Both the position numbers and the translations under genes were made by a program. From Owenia fusiformis (taxonomy: Eukaryota; Annelida; Polychaeta; Sabellida; Oweniidae), in assembly GCA_903813345.2 (NCBI GenBank), contig CAIIXF020000004.1, positions 18,151,513-18,215,512 of the forward strand: a stretch of DNA of 64,000 nucleotides, written 5' to 3'. Under the pieces are notes generated by a model. The model made no database searches. It was not told where the DNA came from and was given only the letters and a program-made list of their open reading frames with translations. Of this stretch, positions 42,092-54,317 are shown piece after piece. The first letter of the stretch is position 1. Each line of letters begins with the position of its first letter.

Positions 42092-42807
42092 GAAGATCCT
42101 CTAAGTTCCTCAATATGTGGAATCTGCCTAAGATTCCCAGTAGCTTCTAAATCGATGAAGATCCTTTAAGTTCCTCAATAGGTGGAATCTGCCTAAGATT
42201 CCCAGTAGCTCCTAAATCGATGAAGATCCTCTAAGTTCTTCAATATGTGGAATCTGCCTAAGATTCCCAGTAGCTCCTAAATCGATGAAGATCCTTTAAG
42301 TTCCTCAATATGTGGAATCTGCCTAAGATTCCCAGTAGCTCCTAAATCGATGAAGATCCTCTAAGTTCTTCAATATGTGGAACCTGCCTAAGATTCCCAG
42401 TTGCTCCTAAATCGATGAAGATCCTCTAAGTTCTTCAATATGTGGAATCTGCCTAAGATTCCCAGTAGCTCCTAAATCGATGAAGATCCTCTAAGTTCTT
42501 CAATATGTGGAATCTGCCTAAGATTCCCAGTAGCTCCTAAATCGATGAAGATCCTCTAAGTTCTTCAATATGTGGAATCTGCCTAAGATTCCCAGTAGCT
42601 TCTAAATCGATGAAGATCCTCTAAGTTCTTCAATATGTGGAATCTGCCTAAGATTCCCAGTAGCTTCTAAATCGATGAAGATTCTCTAAGTTCTTCAATA
42701 TGTGGAATCTGCCTAAGATTCCCAGTAGCTCCTAAATCGATGAAGATCCTCTAAGTTCTTCAATATGTGGAATCTGCCTAAGATTCCTGGTAGCTCCCAA
42801 ATAAACT
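42092..42807. repeat. 65-bp tandem array in the right LTR
   Basis: Exact counterpart of the left LTR array, shifted by 6822 bp, with the same unit number and order of variants. Confidence 0.93.
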
Positions 42808-42851
42808 AAGTGTCTCATACTTAGTTTCCATTAAGTCATTCAGGTTGAGTG

Positions 42852-45800
42852 AAAATATTCCAAGTTCCTCAACAGCTCCTCCAAATGAGCTAAGTTTCTG
42901 GTACTTATTCTCAATCAGGCTTGAGTTATATAAACAATGTAGGGAAATGACAGAGTTTCTCAGTCCAGCTGTATTTCCTCAATCAGGCTGGAATATTCCT
43001 CAATCCAGCAGAGTCCTTCAAACAGGCTGGAGTTGTATCAACTATGTCGGGAAATGACAGAGTTTCTCAGTCCAGCTGTATTTCTTCAGTCAGACTGGAA
43101 TATTATGAACTTTGTCTGGAAATGGCAAAGTTCCTCAGTCAAGCAGTATTTCTTCAGTCAGGCTGGAATATTGTATAAACTATGTCGGGAAATGACAGAG
43201 TTTCTCAATCCAGCAAAATTCCTCAATCAGGCTGGTATATTATGAACTTTGTCTGGAAATGGCAAAGTTCCTCAAACCAGCAGTATTTCTTCAGTCAGGC
43301 CGGAATATTGTATAAACTTTGTCGGGAAATGACAAAGTTTCTCAATCCAGCAAAGTTCCTCAATCAGGCTGGTATATTATGAACTTTGTCTGGAAATGGC
43401 AAAGTTCCTCAAACCAGCAGTATTTCTTCCGTCAGGCTGGAATATTATATAAACTTTGTCGGGAAATGACAAAGTTTCTCAATCCAGCAAAGTTCCTCAA
43501 TCAGGCTGGTATATTATGAACTTTGTCTGGAAATGGCAAAGTCCCTCAAACCAGCAGTATTTCTTCCGTCAGGCTGGAATATTGTATAAACTTTGTCGGG
43601 AAGTGACAGAGTTTCTCAATCAGGCTGGAATATTATGAACTTTGTCTGGAAATGGCAAAGTTCCTCAGTCCAGCAGTATTTCTTCAGTCAGGCTGGAATA
43701 TTGTATAAACTATGTCGGGAAATGACAGAGTTTCTCAGTCCAGCTGTATTTCCTCAATCAGGCTGGAATATTCCTCAATCCAGCAGAGTCCTTCAAACAG
43801 GCTGGAGTTGTATCAACTATGTCGGGAAATGACAGAGTTTCTCAATCCAGCAAAGTTCCCCAATCAGGCTGGAATATCATGAACTTTGTCTGGAAATGGC
43901 AAAGTTCCTCAGTCCAGCAGTATTTCCTCAATCAGGCTGGAATATTGTATAAACTATGTCGGGAAATGACAGAGTTTCTCAATCCAGCAAAGTTCCTCAA
44001 TCAGGCTGGAATATCATGAACTTTGTCTGGAAATGGCAAAGTTCCTCAGTCCAGCAGTATTTCCTCAATCAGGCTGGAATATTGCATAAACTTTGTCGGG
44101 AAATGACAAAGTTTCTCAATCCAGCAAAGTTCCTCAATCAGGCTGGAATATCATGAACTTTGTCTGGAAATGGCAAAGTTCCTCAGTCAAGCAGTATTTC
44201 TTCAGTCAGGCTGGAATATTGTATAAACTATGTCGGGAAATGACAGAGTTTCTCAATCCAGCAAAGTTCCTCAATCAGGCTGGTATATTATGAACTTTGT
44301 CTGGAAATGGCAAAGTTCCTCAAACCAGCAGTATTTCTTCCGTCAGGCTGGAATATTCTATAAACTATGTCGGGAAATGACAAAGTTTCTCAATCCAGCA
44401 AAGTTCCTCAATCAGGCTGTATATTATGAACTTTGTCTGGAAATGGCAAAGTTCCTCAAACCAGCAGTATTACTTCCGTCAACAAATTGATGAAAAATAA
44501 TCGATCTAAAAAAATGGCTAAGTTTCTCAAGTTAGCTAAATTATGAAAAGAATAATGTAAGTTTCTCAATCTCAAAAATTGGCAAAGTTTCTCAAATTAA
44601 CAAAAGAAAAACATTAAGTCTCTTGATCTCGAAATTGGCAAAGTTTCTCAAGTTAACAATAGAAAAACAAGTTACTAATAACACCTGAAAATACAAGTTT
44701 CTGGCACTCCTTCTCAATCAGGCTGGAATAATATAAACTAAGTCTGGTAATGACAAAGTTTCCCGGTCCAGCAGTAATTCTTCAATCGGGCTGAAATATT
44801 CTAAAACTTTGCCTGGAAATGACAAAGTTTCTCAGTTCAGCAGTATTTCATCAAACGGGCTGGAATATTCTAAACTATGCCTGGAATTGACAAAGTTTCT
44901 CGGTCCAGCAGTATTTCTTCAATCGGGCTGAAATATTCTAAAACTTTGCCTGGAAATGACAAAGTTTCTCGGTCCAGCAGTATTTCTTCAATCGGGCTGG
45001 AGTTATCTAGACTATGTCTGGAAATGACAAAGTTCCTCGATCCAGCAGTATTCCTTCAAACAGGCTGGAATATTCTAAACTATGTCTGGAAATGGCAAAG
45101 TTCCTCAGTCCAGCAGTATTTCTTCAGTCAGGCTGGAATATTGTATAAACTATGTCGGGAAATGACAGAGTTTCTCAGTCCAGCTGTATTTCCTCAATCA
45201 GGCTGGAATATTCCTCAATCCAGCAGAGTCCTTCAAACAGGCTGGAGTTGTATCAACTATGTCGGGAAATGACAGAGTTTCTCAGTCCAGCAAAGTTCCT
45301 CAATCAGGCTGGAATATTATGAACTTTGTCTGGAAATGGCAAAGTTCCTCAGTCAAGCAGTATTTCTTCAGTCAGGCTGGAATATTGTATAAACTATGTC
45401 GGGAAATGACAGAGTTTCTCAATCCAGCAAAGTTCCTCAATCAGACTGGAAAATTATGAACTTTGTCTGGAAATGGCAAAGTTCCTCAGTCCAGCAGTAT
45501 TTCCTCAATCAGGCTGGAATATTGTATAAACTATGTCGGGAAATGACAGAGTTTCTCAATCCAGCAAAGTTCCCCAATCAGGCTGGAATATCATGAACTT
45601 TGTCTGGAAATGGCAAAGTTCCTCAGTCCAGCAGTATTTCCTCAATCAGGCTGGAATATTGTATAAACTATGTCGGGAAATGACAGAGTTTCTCAATCCA
45701 GCAAAGTTCCTCAATCAGGCTGGAATATCATGAACTTTGTCTGGAAATGGCAAAGTTCCTCAGTCCAGCAGTATTTCCTCAATCAGGCTGGAATATTGTA

Positions 45801-46187
45801 TAAACTTTGTCGGGAAATGACAAAGTTTCTCAATCCAGCAGTATTTCTTCCGTCAGGCTGGAATATGGTATAAACTATGTCGGGAAATGACAAAGTTTCT
45901 CAATCCAGCAAAGTTCCTCAATCAGGCTGGTATATTATGAACTTTGTCTGGAAATGGCAAAGTTCCTCAAACCAGCAGTATTTCTTCCGTCAGGCTGGAA
46001 TATTGTATAAACTTTGTCGGGAAATGACAAAGTTTCTCAATCCAGCAAAATTCCTCAATCAGGCTGGTATATTATGAACTTTGTCTGGAAATGGCAAAGT
46101 TCCTCAAACCAGCAGTATTTCTTCCGTCAGGCTGGAATATTGTATAAACTTTGTCGGGGAATGACAAAGTTTCTCAATCCAGCAAAT
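42852..46187. repeat. 68/137-bp tandem array in the right LTR
   Basis: Counterpart of the left LTR array, shifted by 6822 bp; one T-to-C change (37263 to 44085) was noticed between the two. Confidence 0.93.
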
Positions 46188-47523
46188 CTTCTAAGTTTCT
46201 CATCAATCCTCAAATGAAACGCTGGCACGGGAGATGTGTTCCAATCAAAAGTTGCTTACGTGTCTCATAGGAGCGATCCGGGCTCTGTATTTATACCCCA
46301 GACAGGTTTTGCACACGAACCTAACAAGTGATTAGTGGGCTGATGCAATACCTCGTCACCGGATGTAATCACTGAATCAGGATATTAGTTTCGTAAAAAT
46401 AACTGGCTTCACTTACAAATCACGATCTCGGCTTTTACACCCAATATCAATACATGTTTGGTACATAATCAACAAGATTATAGTATAAACTCAATAAATA
46501 TAACCATAAATGATCGCTATCTAGTCTAATTACGCTTCGATTTGATCGAATTGAAAGCAGGAAGTGATAATTTCTGTAAAATGATAGTCAAGAGTTCTCG
46601 ATCAACCGTAACCATAGTCACTGGTAAAACTACCCGATCAACATTAACTAAATCTGAACTCGATAAAATAAAAAGTTGCTAACACCTCTGTAAGTACAAA
46701 TAAAGTGCTTTAATCGATACTACAATTAGAGATCTTAATAATCTCAACTGTGAAGCACTTAAATCAAAAAATTTAAAATCAAAATTTTGTTACACTATGA
46801 ATAATAATATATATCATTTATCAAATGAACGAGAAAATCCGAGCGGAGATCAACCCTTTCAAGATATTTAAAGAAATGTGTCTCAGAGGAAGACACATAT
46901 TTCTACTAATTGGTCCAAATTGCTCAAACAAGGTCAAATGTATATGTGTCATTATAAAAATTGCGAAATTCATTTCAAGGTTCAGCATGGCCATCATGAG
47001 AAATCTGGTGGCACTTTTACAATTCCTTTCTAGATTCTAATTGAGAACAGAAAAACGTCATGATAATTATTAAAATGTTTATTCACTGGTTTATTTTGAA
47101 TTGTGAATATAGCTACGAGTTCATAAAAACACCGACTTTGTAAAACCTACTATTCCGTTTTTGTGAATTTGTACATTAACCTTATCCGATTGTAGAAGCC
47201 CTTTATATGTATTAAAACCAAAACCGCGAAAACCAAAGTAAGTTTCAGAGTTCATTGCATTTAGTGGAGATACGATAAATTCACCAACCTATCTTTGGAC
47301 TGTGGCTGGAGGGTCGTGATAATTAAAGACAATAAGTGTATAATGAAGCCCTATCAGATGTGAAACATAATTATAATGTCAAAGGTAATGTAGGGCGTGA
47401 CTAAAAAACACATTTTTAAGATACCTTAAAACTATCCTCTGGACTTTGTTTACTTTATATCCCCTCCGTGTAATTTATATACATGAATGGAGAACAGGTG
47501 TAAGACAAGGATAACGGCCTTAC

Positions 47524-47950
47524 CTGGCACGGGAACGTATATGTTCAGGTTCAGACATTCTTCCGTCTGGGTAACAAGGAATTTCTGTAATCTCTTCAGA
47601 TGGAGAACCTTTCCCCGGGGGAGATCTTTCTCTAGATCTTTATCCCGGGGGATGTGCTGGGGGCAGGCTGGTCGGAAGCTAAACGCTGACCTTACGTCAG
47701 TCCATTTTTCCATCGGAGACGTAGGGGGCATAAAGCGTAGCTCGCCCCCTAGGAGTGAGGCGTATTGGATACCGAAATAACCTTCAACGGGTGTTAACTC
47801 TCGGTTTGGGATCTCCATAAGAACGCCTTTGATTTTACCGTATTTTGTTTGGATGACCCGTTGACTGATTTGCTGTTTGTACACTTTCCCAAATGTGTGG
47901 TCCAAGAGGGTCAGAAGAACTGAGAAGACTACCAAAGGCTTTGAATCCAT
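47524..47950 (-). CDS. Neuroligin-like protein, first coding exon (partial)
   Basis: The exon encodes 142 residues plus one base and ends at a donor, CCAG|GTAAGG (47524/47523). A signal peptide (about 1-21, hydrophobic VVFSVLLTLL) leads into the N-terminal carboxylesterase-fold strand region: QTKYGKIKG (34-42), PVEGYFGIQYAS (54-65), RFMPP (72-76), Cys96 in ACPQ and Cys132 in EECLNLNIYVP. The PRGKVLHLKRL segment before EECL resembles the insert of invertebrate neuroligins, which are catalytically dead postsynaptic adhesion proteins that bind neurexin. Start chosen: ATG at 47950; an upstream in-frame TTG at 47959 is not a credible start. The usual Tyr in CLYLN is Asn here. The next exon (HGGSY region) was not found between 1 and 47.5 kb, so intron 1 exceeds 47 kb or the gene is truncated. 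Another carboxylesterase-like adhesion protein is possible. Confidence 0.8.
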
Positions 47951-49439
47951 CGTGTCCAATTGTCCTAAACTGTGCTTTGTTTATCAAAAATCCAACAAGT
48001 TCATACCTTACACGTGATTCCTTATTGCTCTTGCGCCATTAAGATGGGGTTATTATTAACAATATCTGTTAAGTAGATAAATCCTATATCCAATACTTTA
48101 AATTCGTTTCATGATCATTACTTATTTATTCAAAATGAACAGATCTAGCAGTTTCCGTCAAAGATACGTACAGCAATGTCAGAGTCAATCTTGCATGTCT
48201 GGAATAATCATGGGATAATCTAATACTCGCATGTCAATTATAACTTGGAATGTGTCAATCTGAACGTCCCAGATGTATAGCTACAACTACAAAATTCCAC
48301 CTTCCCGCATATATTTTATGGACCGTGACAGTAACCTGTCCAATAACACACCTATTTATAATCGTGTCAAGAATTATTTCCTTGCGTCTTTAGGGTGCTG
48401 TTGCAGGTTCAGAATTCTTCAGTCTAAACGCATGTATATCATTCTTTTATCAAGTATATTCCAATTTATTTATTTCTCACTCAAATTGTTGATGTCTCAC
48501 TCATTTAATGTAAAGAGTTGTAATGTAAAATCACAAATAGTTTCTTACTTGCAATATGTACGTCTTCTTGTGGACGCTCTCATTCAAACGTGTCAAATAC
48601 ATTTCTAAACGTGGACATAATCAGCGAAGGTGGCATGTTTGCCGGAGATGAGTTGATGTCTCTTTCAGCTAAATGCCTATCTTACTAATCTCTTATTACA
48701 GCTCTATAGCAATATCACTAACTGGATGTTCTATCAACTAATATCATATCAATAATAGAAATCATCACACGGAAGATTCCAAAAATAGCGCCGTATTAAT
48801 CCTTCTTAGATCTTCTGAGATCCTAAGGAATCATTAATTTGTCTCCATTTAGTGACAGTGTGTCCAAACGGCTTTGAGTGGCAGCTAACTCCCATAAACG
48901 CCTTGGACACGATTGGTCTCCGGGAACACTCGCAGGCCTTCTACGCTACCGAGACTGATTGCATCTGAGAAAGCAAGTGAGATGTTTGATCGAAGTAGAA
49001 TCGTTCTTTTGGCTATACACTGCAGAAAATCAATATATGATTGTAGAATTCTTTATGAGTGTGTTTACAGGTCTTCGCAAAGCCGAGCCATCGTCCCAGG
49101 ACAGACTAAATATTTAAATATCAAATTTCGGTAGTTTATATTATTATTCGGGCGACATTACCCAATATAGAAGAACATATATATTTACTCCTTCAAATAC
49201 ACTGGTATAATTGCATTTTACCATTTCCTTAACTCAATAGTGGTTATTGAAACCAGCGTCTCACAAATTAAATACTCATAGTGTTCGTAACGTTCCTGCA
49301 AAAGTGCTATTTTACTATATGACATGTATGATGAGAGATATGATAGGACTTTTGCAGAGATATAATACTCGACCTACTGTAAGCATAAGCTTCTACTTAG
49401 AACCAATCTGACCTCCATGGTGTAAATCCTTAAAAATAT
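47951..49439. other. Upstream region of the neuroligin-like exon
   Basis: Would hold the 5' leader and possibly the promoter on the minus strand. No TATA box, further coding exon or repeat could be assigned. Confidence 0.4.
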
Positions 49440-50090
49440 AAAACGTATAAATTATGAGTTCGGGCGAACTCATAATATGCCTCATGGGGACATTTTTCTA
49501 ACATTCTGTGAGCTTCTCAAGTAATTTTCTATTTTGGGCACTTTCTAGGCAAAAATACAGTGATTTTTATTAAAACAATATGTTTTCGTTCAAGTAAAGT
49601 ACCCACGATGATAAAAATATCAATCGAACAATTCGAAAATTTATGGATAGGGACCCCATGTCAACACGTCTTTCAAAATGTTGAACCTTTTTACTCACAA
49701 GAGGATCTTCTTTTTCCGTTTTTTATTGCATGAAAAGCTTATTCAACAAGGGGTCTAAAACTTGGTATTGGAAGTGTAGTTTTGAAGATATCAATTTTCG
49801 ATGACCAAAATGATGCTGAAAACAATGGATAGCATGAGTTTTCCCTGTGGGAAAATAACATGGGGTATGTGGTTTTTAACTTTAACGGATTTCAATACGC
49901 ATCCCCTTTTCAGAAATCGTTAATTAGTATAGTGTAGAAGAAACTTTCAATATGTTTAAATTGAGAAAAACAAGATCCTCGTTTTAGAAAATGAGCCTAA
50001 CATTTTTAAAAAAGTGCAAAGATGGGGTCCTAATCCATAATTTTTCAGAGAGTTGGAATGATATTTCACTATCATGGTGACTTCACCATT
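49440..50090. repeat. Inverted-repeat region
   Basis: A short perfect palindrome, ATTATGAGTTCGGGCGAACTCATAAT in form (49452-49477), is followed by a loose inverted repeat. TTATGGATAGGGACCCCATG (near 49650) matches the complement of ATGGGGTCCTAATCCATAA (near 50020), and AAAATGTT...TTTTT also recurs inverted. Probably an old foldback element; no gene seen. Confidence 0.4.
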
Positions 50091-51099
50091 GCATTGATGG
50101 CCAGAAATTTCCCATGGAGAAAGATATGACCGTCTAAAATCACTTGCTATACTGCACAAGGACCTTGAGGGAGTTGTGAAATGTAACCTGTTATTTTTCC
50201 CAATATTCATTGCATGATGCATTGATGTTATTTTGATCACAAGATGGTACACTCCCCTCCATATTACAAGATGGTACGCTCTCTTCCATATCACAAGATT
50301 GTACCTACAGAACGGATCAAATTACAAGAATTCTAGCAATTGTGTAATAACATGACAAAATATCACCATCTGTAAGTGTTGCAGTTATACGCCTAATGCC
50401 GACGACAAATGTCATCACAGAAATCCCTGGTGACATAAAAATAGACTCTTGTGCGAACCGATGCGCAACTTTGCGCATGCTTCCGAAGCCGTCACATATA
50501 GTCATATTCGCCAGTACACGCAATACAAGTTGACGTTGGTGGGGGGGGGGTTCATTCATGTGCGAGGAGGCTTTTATATATTCAAAGTATCAAAGCGGAG
50601 AAATGATGGAAGTGAAAGCTACTGTTGATGAAACACAAATGTGTTGTACGTGCGAATATTATTGTTTCACAATATAATTAAATTTATACATGTATAATTG
50701 TCAATTAATATCAAGAAAATAAAGATCTTCCAAAATGGTTTCACAATGGTATCACCAATAATTCTCAATTTAACCTTATTCATCCATTCATCTTCTGAAC
50801 TCAATTCATTTATAAGTTGATATATTTTCATGTGGGACTCTCCACATCTATCCCTCATACGTTGAATTAGGAAATATGTGGAATCATTGAAAGAGTGACA
50901 TTTGCAGCGTAAATGCGTAAATTGTAATTCAATTAGGGATTTCTTTTCTATGCTGATCAGCATGACAAATGTACGCTGATCATTTGTTTGAGAGCTGGTT
51001 TGAGGCATTTTTGAATATTTATGGAAAGTTTGGAGTTTCGATGCAAATATTTATAGGCGGGGCAAAAGGCTAAAGGAGGTATTATTAATTAGTTACATT

Positions 51100-51713
51100 T
51101 CCACATTTCGGCCGAGATTTTATGATTTATGGTGTAATATATGACCGAAAATTTCATTCTGTTCATTGTTAAAAGACCGAAATCGCGTAGCGATTGAGGT
51201 CTTTGGCAATGGCCAGAATAAAATTTTTCCCAAGGGAAATATGTGTATATCCCGAGGGACCGCAGGGACCGAGGGATATACACATATTTCCCTTGGGATA
51301 AACCCTGTATCCAAAACCGACCGTACATAACAGATGTATTTCATACCTACTGATGTTCTAGGTACGTCATATACCTTATAAAGTTCCAAAAATCAAAAAT
51401 ATATTTAAGATACACATTTTCTTGGTGTTATAAAGTGTTTTTTAAGTTTCTGAGATTTTCAAACTCATATAACTCATATTTTGAAAAATTTGAAAAGAAT
51501 GTGAACATTTTTTTAAATAAAAGAATGTGAAAAAAAATTGGAAAAAATGTGAAAAAAATTTTGGAAAAAAAAGATTTGAAAAAATTGTGAAAAAAAATTC
51601 AGGAGCGGGACCGGATTGGATACAGCGTGTATCCATCCCGCCCTGGACCTTGGCTAGATACAGTATATATTCCCGCTCGTTATGTACCTAGAACCTCAGT
51701 AGGTATGAAATAC
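51100..51713. mobile_element. Composite foldback element with nested hairpins
   Basis: The arms TATTTCATACCTACTGATGT (from 51337) and its near-complement ending at 51713 enclose an A-rich centre. To the left is a perfect hairpin (51229-51297, stem CCCAAGGGAAATATGTGTAT) and a smaller one around AATCGCGTAGCGATT (51180). No protein is encoded. The design, short hairpins beginning GACCG and ending GAGGTC, is shared with the next element. Confidence 0.6.
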
Positions 51714-51722
51714 ACTCCAATA

Positions 51723-51949
51723 TAGACCAGTAAATCAATTGTTCTAGCTATTGTGACGTCACGTATCATATTAGAATTAAGAAATATAGACCGAAGAGCA
51801 GGGGTAATATTGTCGAATACACCCCGCAGGGCTAGGCACAAACGTTTTCTGTACCCCAAACGACCGAAGGTAGTGAGGGGTTCAAAAGCTTTTGTGCCTA
51901 GCCCTAAGGGGTGTATTCGACAATATTACACCTGCTCTGAGGTCTATAT
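51723..51949. mobile_element. Foldback MITE, TATAGACC family
   Basis: A long hairpin from 51781 to 51949: AATATAGACCGAAGAGCAGG, then GTCGAATACACCCC and GGGCTAGGCACAAA, are mirrored on the right by TTTGTGCCTAGCCC, GGGGTGTATTCGAC and CCTGCTCTGAGGTCTATATT. The preceding TATAGACCAGTAAATCA stretch (51723) belongs to the same family, because it recurs in CDC20 intron 2 (62283), and the hairpin arm recurs in intron 7 (58930). Confidence 0.75.
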
Positions 51950-54317
51950 TACGATTCGAACATGAAAACTCACCAAAATGTTTCGAATATTCATTATGGT
52001 CCGCCATTACTACGGCCCGCCGTTATGACGTCACACATTACACGTATTACCAGGGGTTTTGTTCGCGAATATACCCCGGGTGAAATGTTGACTTTGTTAA
52101 AAGTTTATAGAAGGCGTGAATACAGTCATGTTCGAATCAGTTTTAGTTGAAGAGTCTGAATAAATAAATTTCTGAAAACTTGTCAAGGACGTGAGCCGCC
52201 TATGACATCATATAAGCCATCCATGCATCGCTTGTTTTATACCTGCTTAGATAAGTTTTTCCACAATGTGCCTCGTATTTAGAATACACCATGGTGTTTT
52301 TGGTGATCCTATGGATTCACTGAACTCATTTTATTTAAAGAACACATAAGCACTATGCAAGTTAAAAGACAAAGGAGATGTCCCTCCAATGTTTATACAC
52401 ATTTGTGGCATCATATCTAACACCTATTCGTGATGTACACTCAATAAAGTCAAAATGCGGTTTTATCAATTTCCCATGCATATGATCTGTTCCTTAAATT
52501 TTAGTAATGTTCTTTTCACAAGATTGTAAGATTCTCAGAGATTAATTTAAAGTTATTGAGAAATTAGTCAGAAAAATAAGATTTGAATTTATACTCTAGC
52601 TTTGATTATAGGGATATTGCTTGACATAATACTTCAAGTTTAACAGGAATAATTTTTCTTTCTTAAATTATCAAAGTACTGAGATCCTCATCACATCAGG
52701 AACTCATTTGTCTTTCTTATATTCATTTGACAAAGTCGTTTTAAAGAAATGTTATAGCTTTGAAACACTGTATCTATCATCTACATTCTCAGACAAAGAC
52801 TCTATCAGGCAAAATGGCAATGTCGTTTTTATTTTATTTTATCGTTTGTATGTAGTGACAGCCGCCATTTTTTCACTTCAACATTTAGAATCGTGATTTT
52901 TGGTCTTATTTTCTAACGAAAATTTCCAAAACCCACAAGTAATGATCGAGATATTGGTTCGAATCTTTTGGACTGTTTTCATTGTTGGAAAATATCGAGT
53001 TTCAATCCTGGGAGCCAATCCTCTTTGCTTTTGAAGTATATATCTAGAATGAAATTAATAAATTAGTTTTATAATTCATAGCTCTATAAGGCTTATTTTT
53101 AACTATTTCCTGCATGGCTTCTAATTAGGTACGATCCATTAGTCTCTGTTTTATAGAAAGTACATTAAAAGGAAACGAAGGATTAGAGATAGGATGATCG
53201 TGACCTTTTTAAAAACTGCCTTAATTTTACAATTGTCATGAACGAAGTCTGGCATTTCAATTTAAGTTTAGGAATGCTGTCAAAGTATAAACAGTTGTGG
53301 CATAACAAAGTTAGTTTAGTTAGGTGGAGTTGGGGGGTGGGGGGTAAACGATGGTTACGTTAGCGATTAGTGTTGATTTTTTAATATTCAAGTGAAAGAC
53401 AAATGAACACATTACGTCAAAAGAGGGGAGGGGTCAGACCATAACACAATTAACTTCATTTTCCCATGACTATTGATGATTAGACATCATCCCTCATTTT
53501 GTAATATTCCTGGTAAACTCTCTTGGCAGTGTCTGAGATAGAGTTGTCGAAGTCTAACATAACAATACCATGGAGTGAAATAGACCATAATTGGAGTGAA
53601 ATATACCATAACTCTTCTCTTGGACAGTAAATTAACAACTTAGCTATTTAGTATAAAGATATGTATTTCAAACAAATATAAATAAATGGTTTGTGAAATA
53701 GCACCTACGGAATTTGTATAGTCAACACACTGCAAACTGATTCTAAACCAAGCCAGTACAAAATACAAAATAAATATGATGAAAGCAAATTTTCTTTTAA
53801 ATTAGTAATACTGGTGGATCATAAAAATCTGACCATGATTTCAATTTTTTGTGTCCATTGTCCTGCCATTTTGTTTAGAATCACACATAACACTGTAATA
53901 CTGCATTGGTGACTATAGAAATGTAATTTGCATTGATTTGAAATGTCATTTTTGTAATTTTATCAGTAATAATATAGTCTCAAAACCTTGCTCTCATACC
54001 TTTGCATTCATTTATCTATCATGTATATAGTCTAAGCACAGCCATGCATGAGACAGGTAAGGTTAAAACTGGCTCACAGAAATGTTCTAGTGGAGGGGGT
54101 CACAAGGGCATGTGGCTAGACTACTGAAATGTTATGAAATAATATCCATTTCCTTTTTTAAATAAAAGTAGAATTAGGATTAAACAATTAATTTGCACTT
54201 TCCGGATTTTAAGTGAGATCATTTTGCTAGAAGACATTAAACTGTCCATGTCTGTCTTTGCTTCATTCATATTCCTGAGATCACTTAGTGTAAACTTTCA
54301 CCAGAGAGTACATATTA
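51950..54317. other. Non-coding, downstream of CDC20
   Basis: Would contain the CDC20 3' UTR on the minus strand, but no canonical AATAAA signal was noticed close to the stop codon. No other gene seen. Confidence 0.4.

Larger units (their letters stand above)
34628..46794 (-). mobile_element. Gag-only LTR retrotransposon with 5.3-kb LTRs
   Basis: Two direct repeats (34628-39972 and 41450-46794), each exactly 5345 bp, begin TGTAAC and end GTTACA. The 12,167-bp unit is flanked by the 4-bp duplication CTAT (34624-34627 and 46795-46798). The internal region is only 1477 bp and encodes one gag-like protein on the minus strand; no protease, reverse transcriptase, RNase H or integrase is visible. 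The architecture matches non-autonomous terminal-repeat elements that keep only gag (TR-GAG/LARD-like in plants). By eye I found just three differences between the LTRs (34670/41492, 37263/44085, 39656/46478), implying a very recent insertion. It sits 0.7 kb downstream of the neuroligin exon, in the same orientation. Confidence 0.92.
41450..46794 (-). repeat. 5' LTR of the gag-only element
   Basis: In element orientation (minus) the LTR begins at 46794 with TGTAACAAAATTTTG. A TATA box, TATAAATA in a GGTATAAATACAG context, lies at 46295-46288, about 500 bp in. Transcription would therefore start near 46265. Nearly all of the remaining LTR (about 4.8 kb, largely tandem arrays) would become the RNA leader ahead of gag. 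No clear AATAAA poly(A) signal was noticed after this point. Confidence 0.9.

Noticed and set aside
47951-47959. In-frame TTG upstream of the neuroligin-like start
   Set aside because: Non-ATG start with no support; the ATG at 47950 gives a proper signal peptide.
51442-51636. Phe-rich minus-strand frame
   Set aside because: It comes from the A-rich centre of the foldback element; low complexity.
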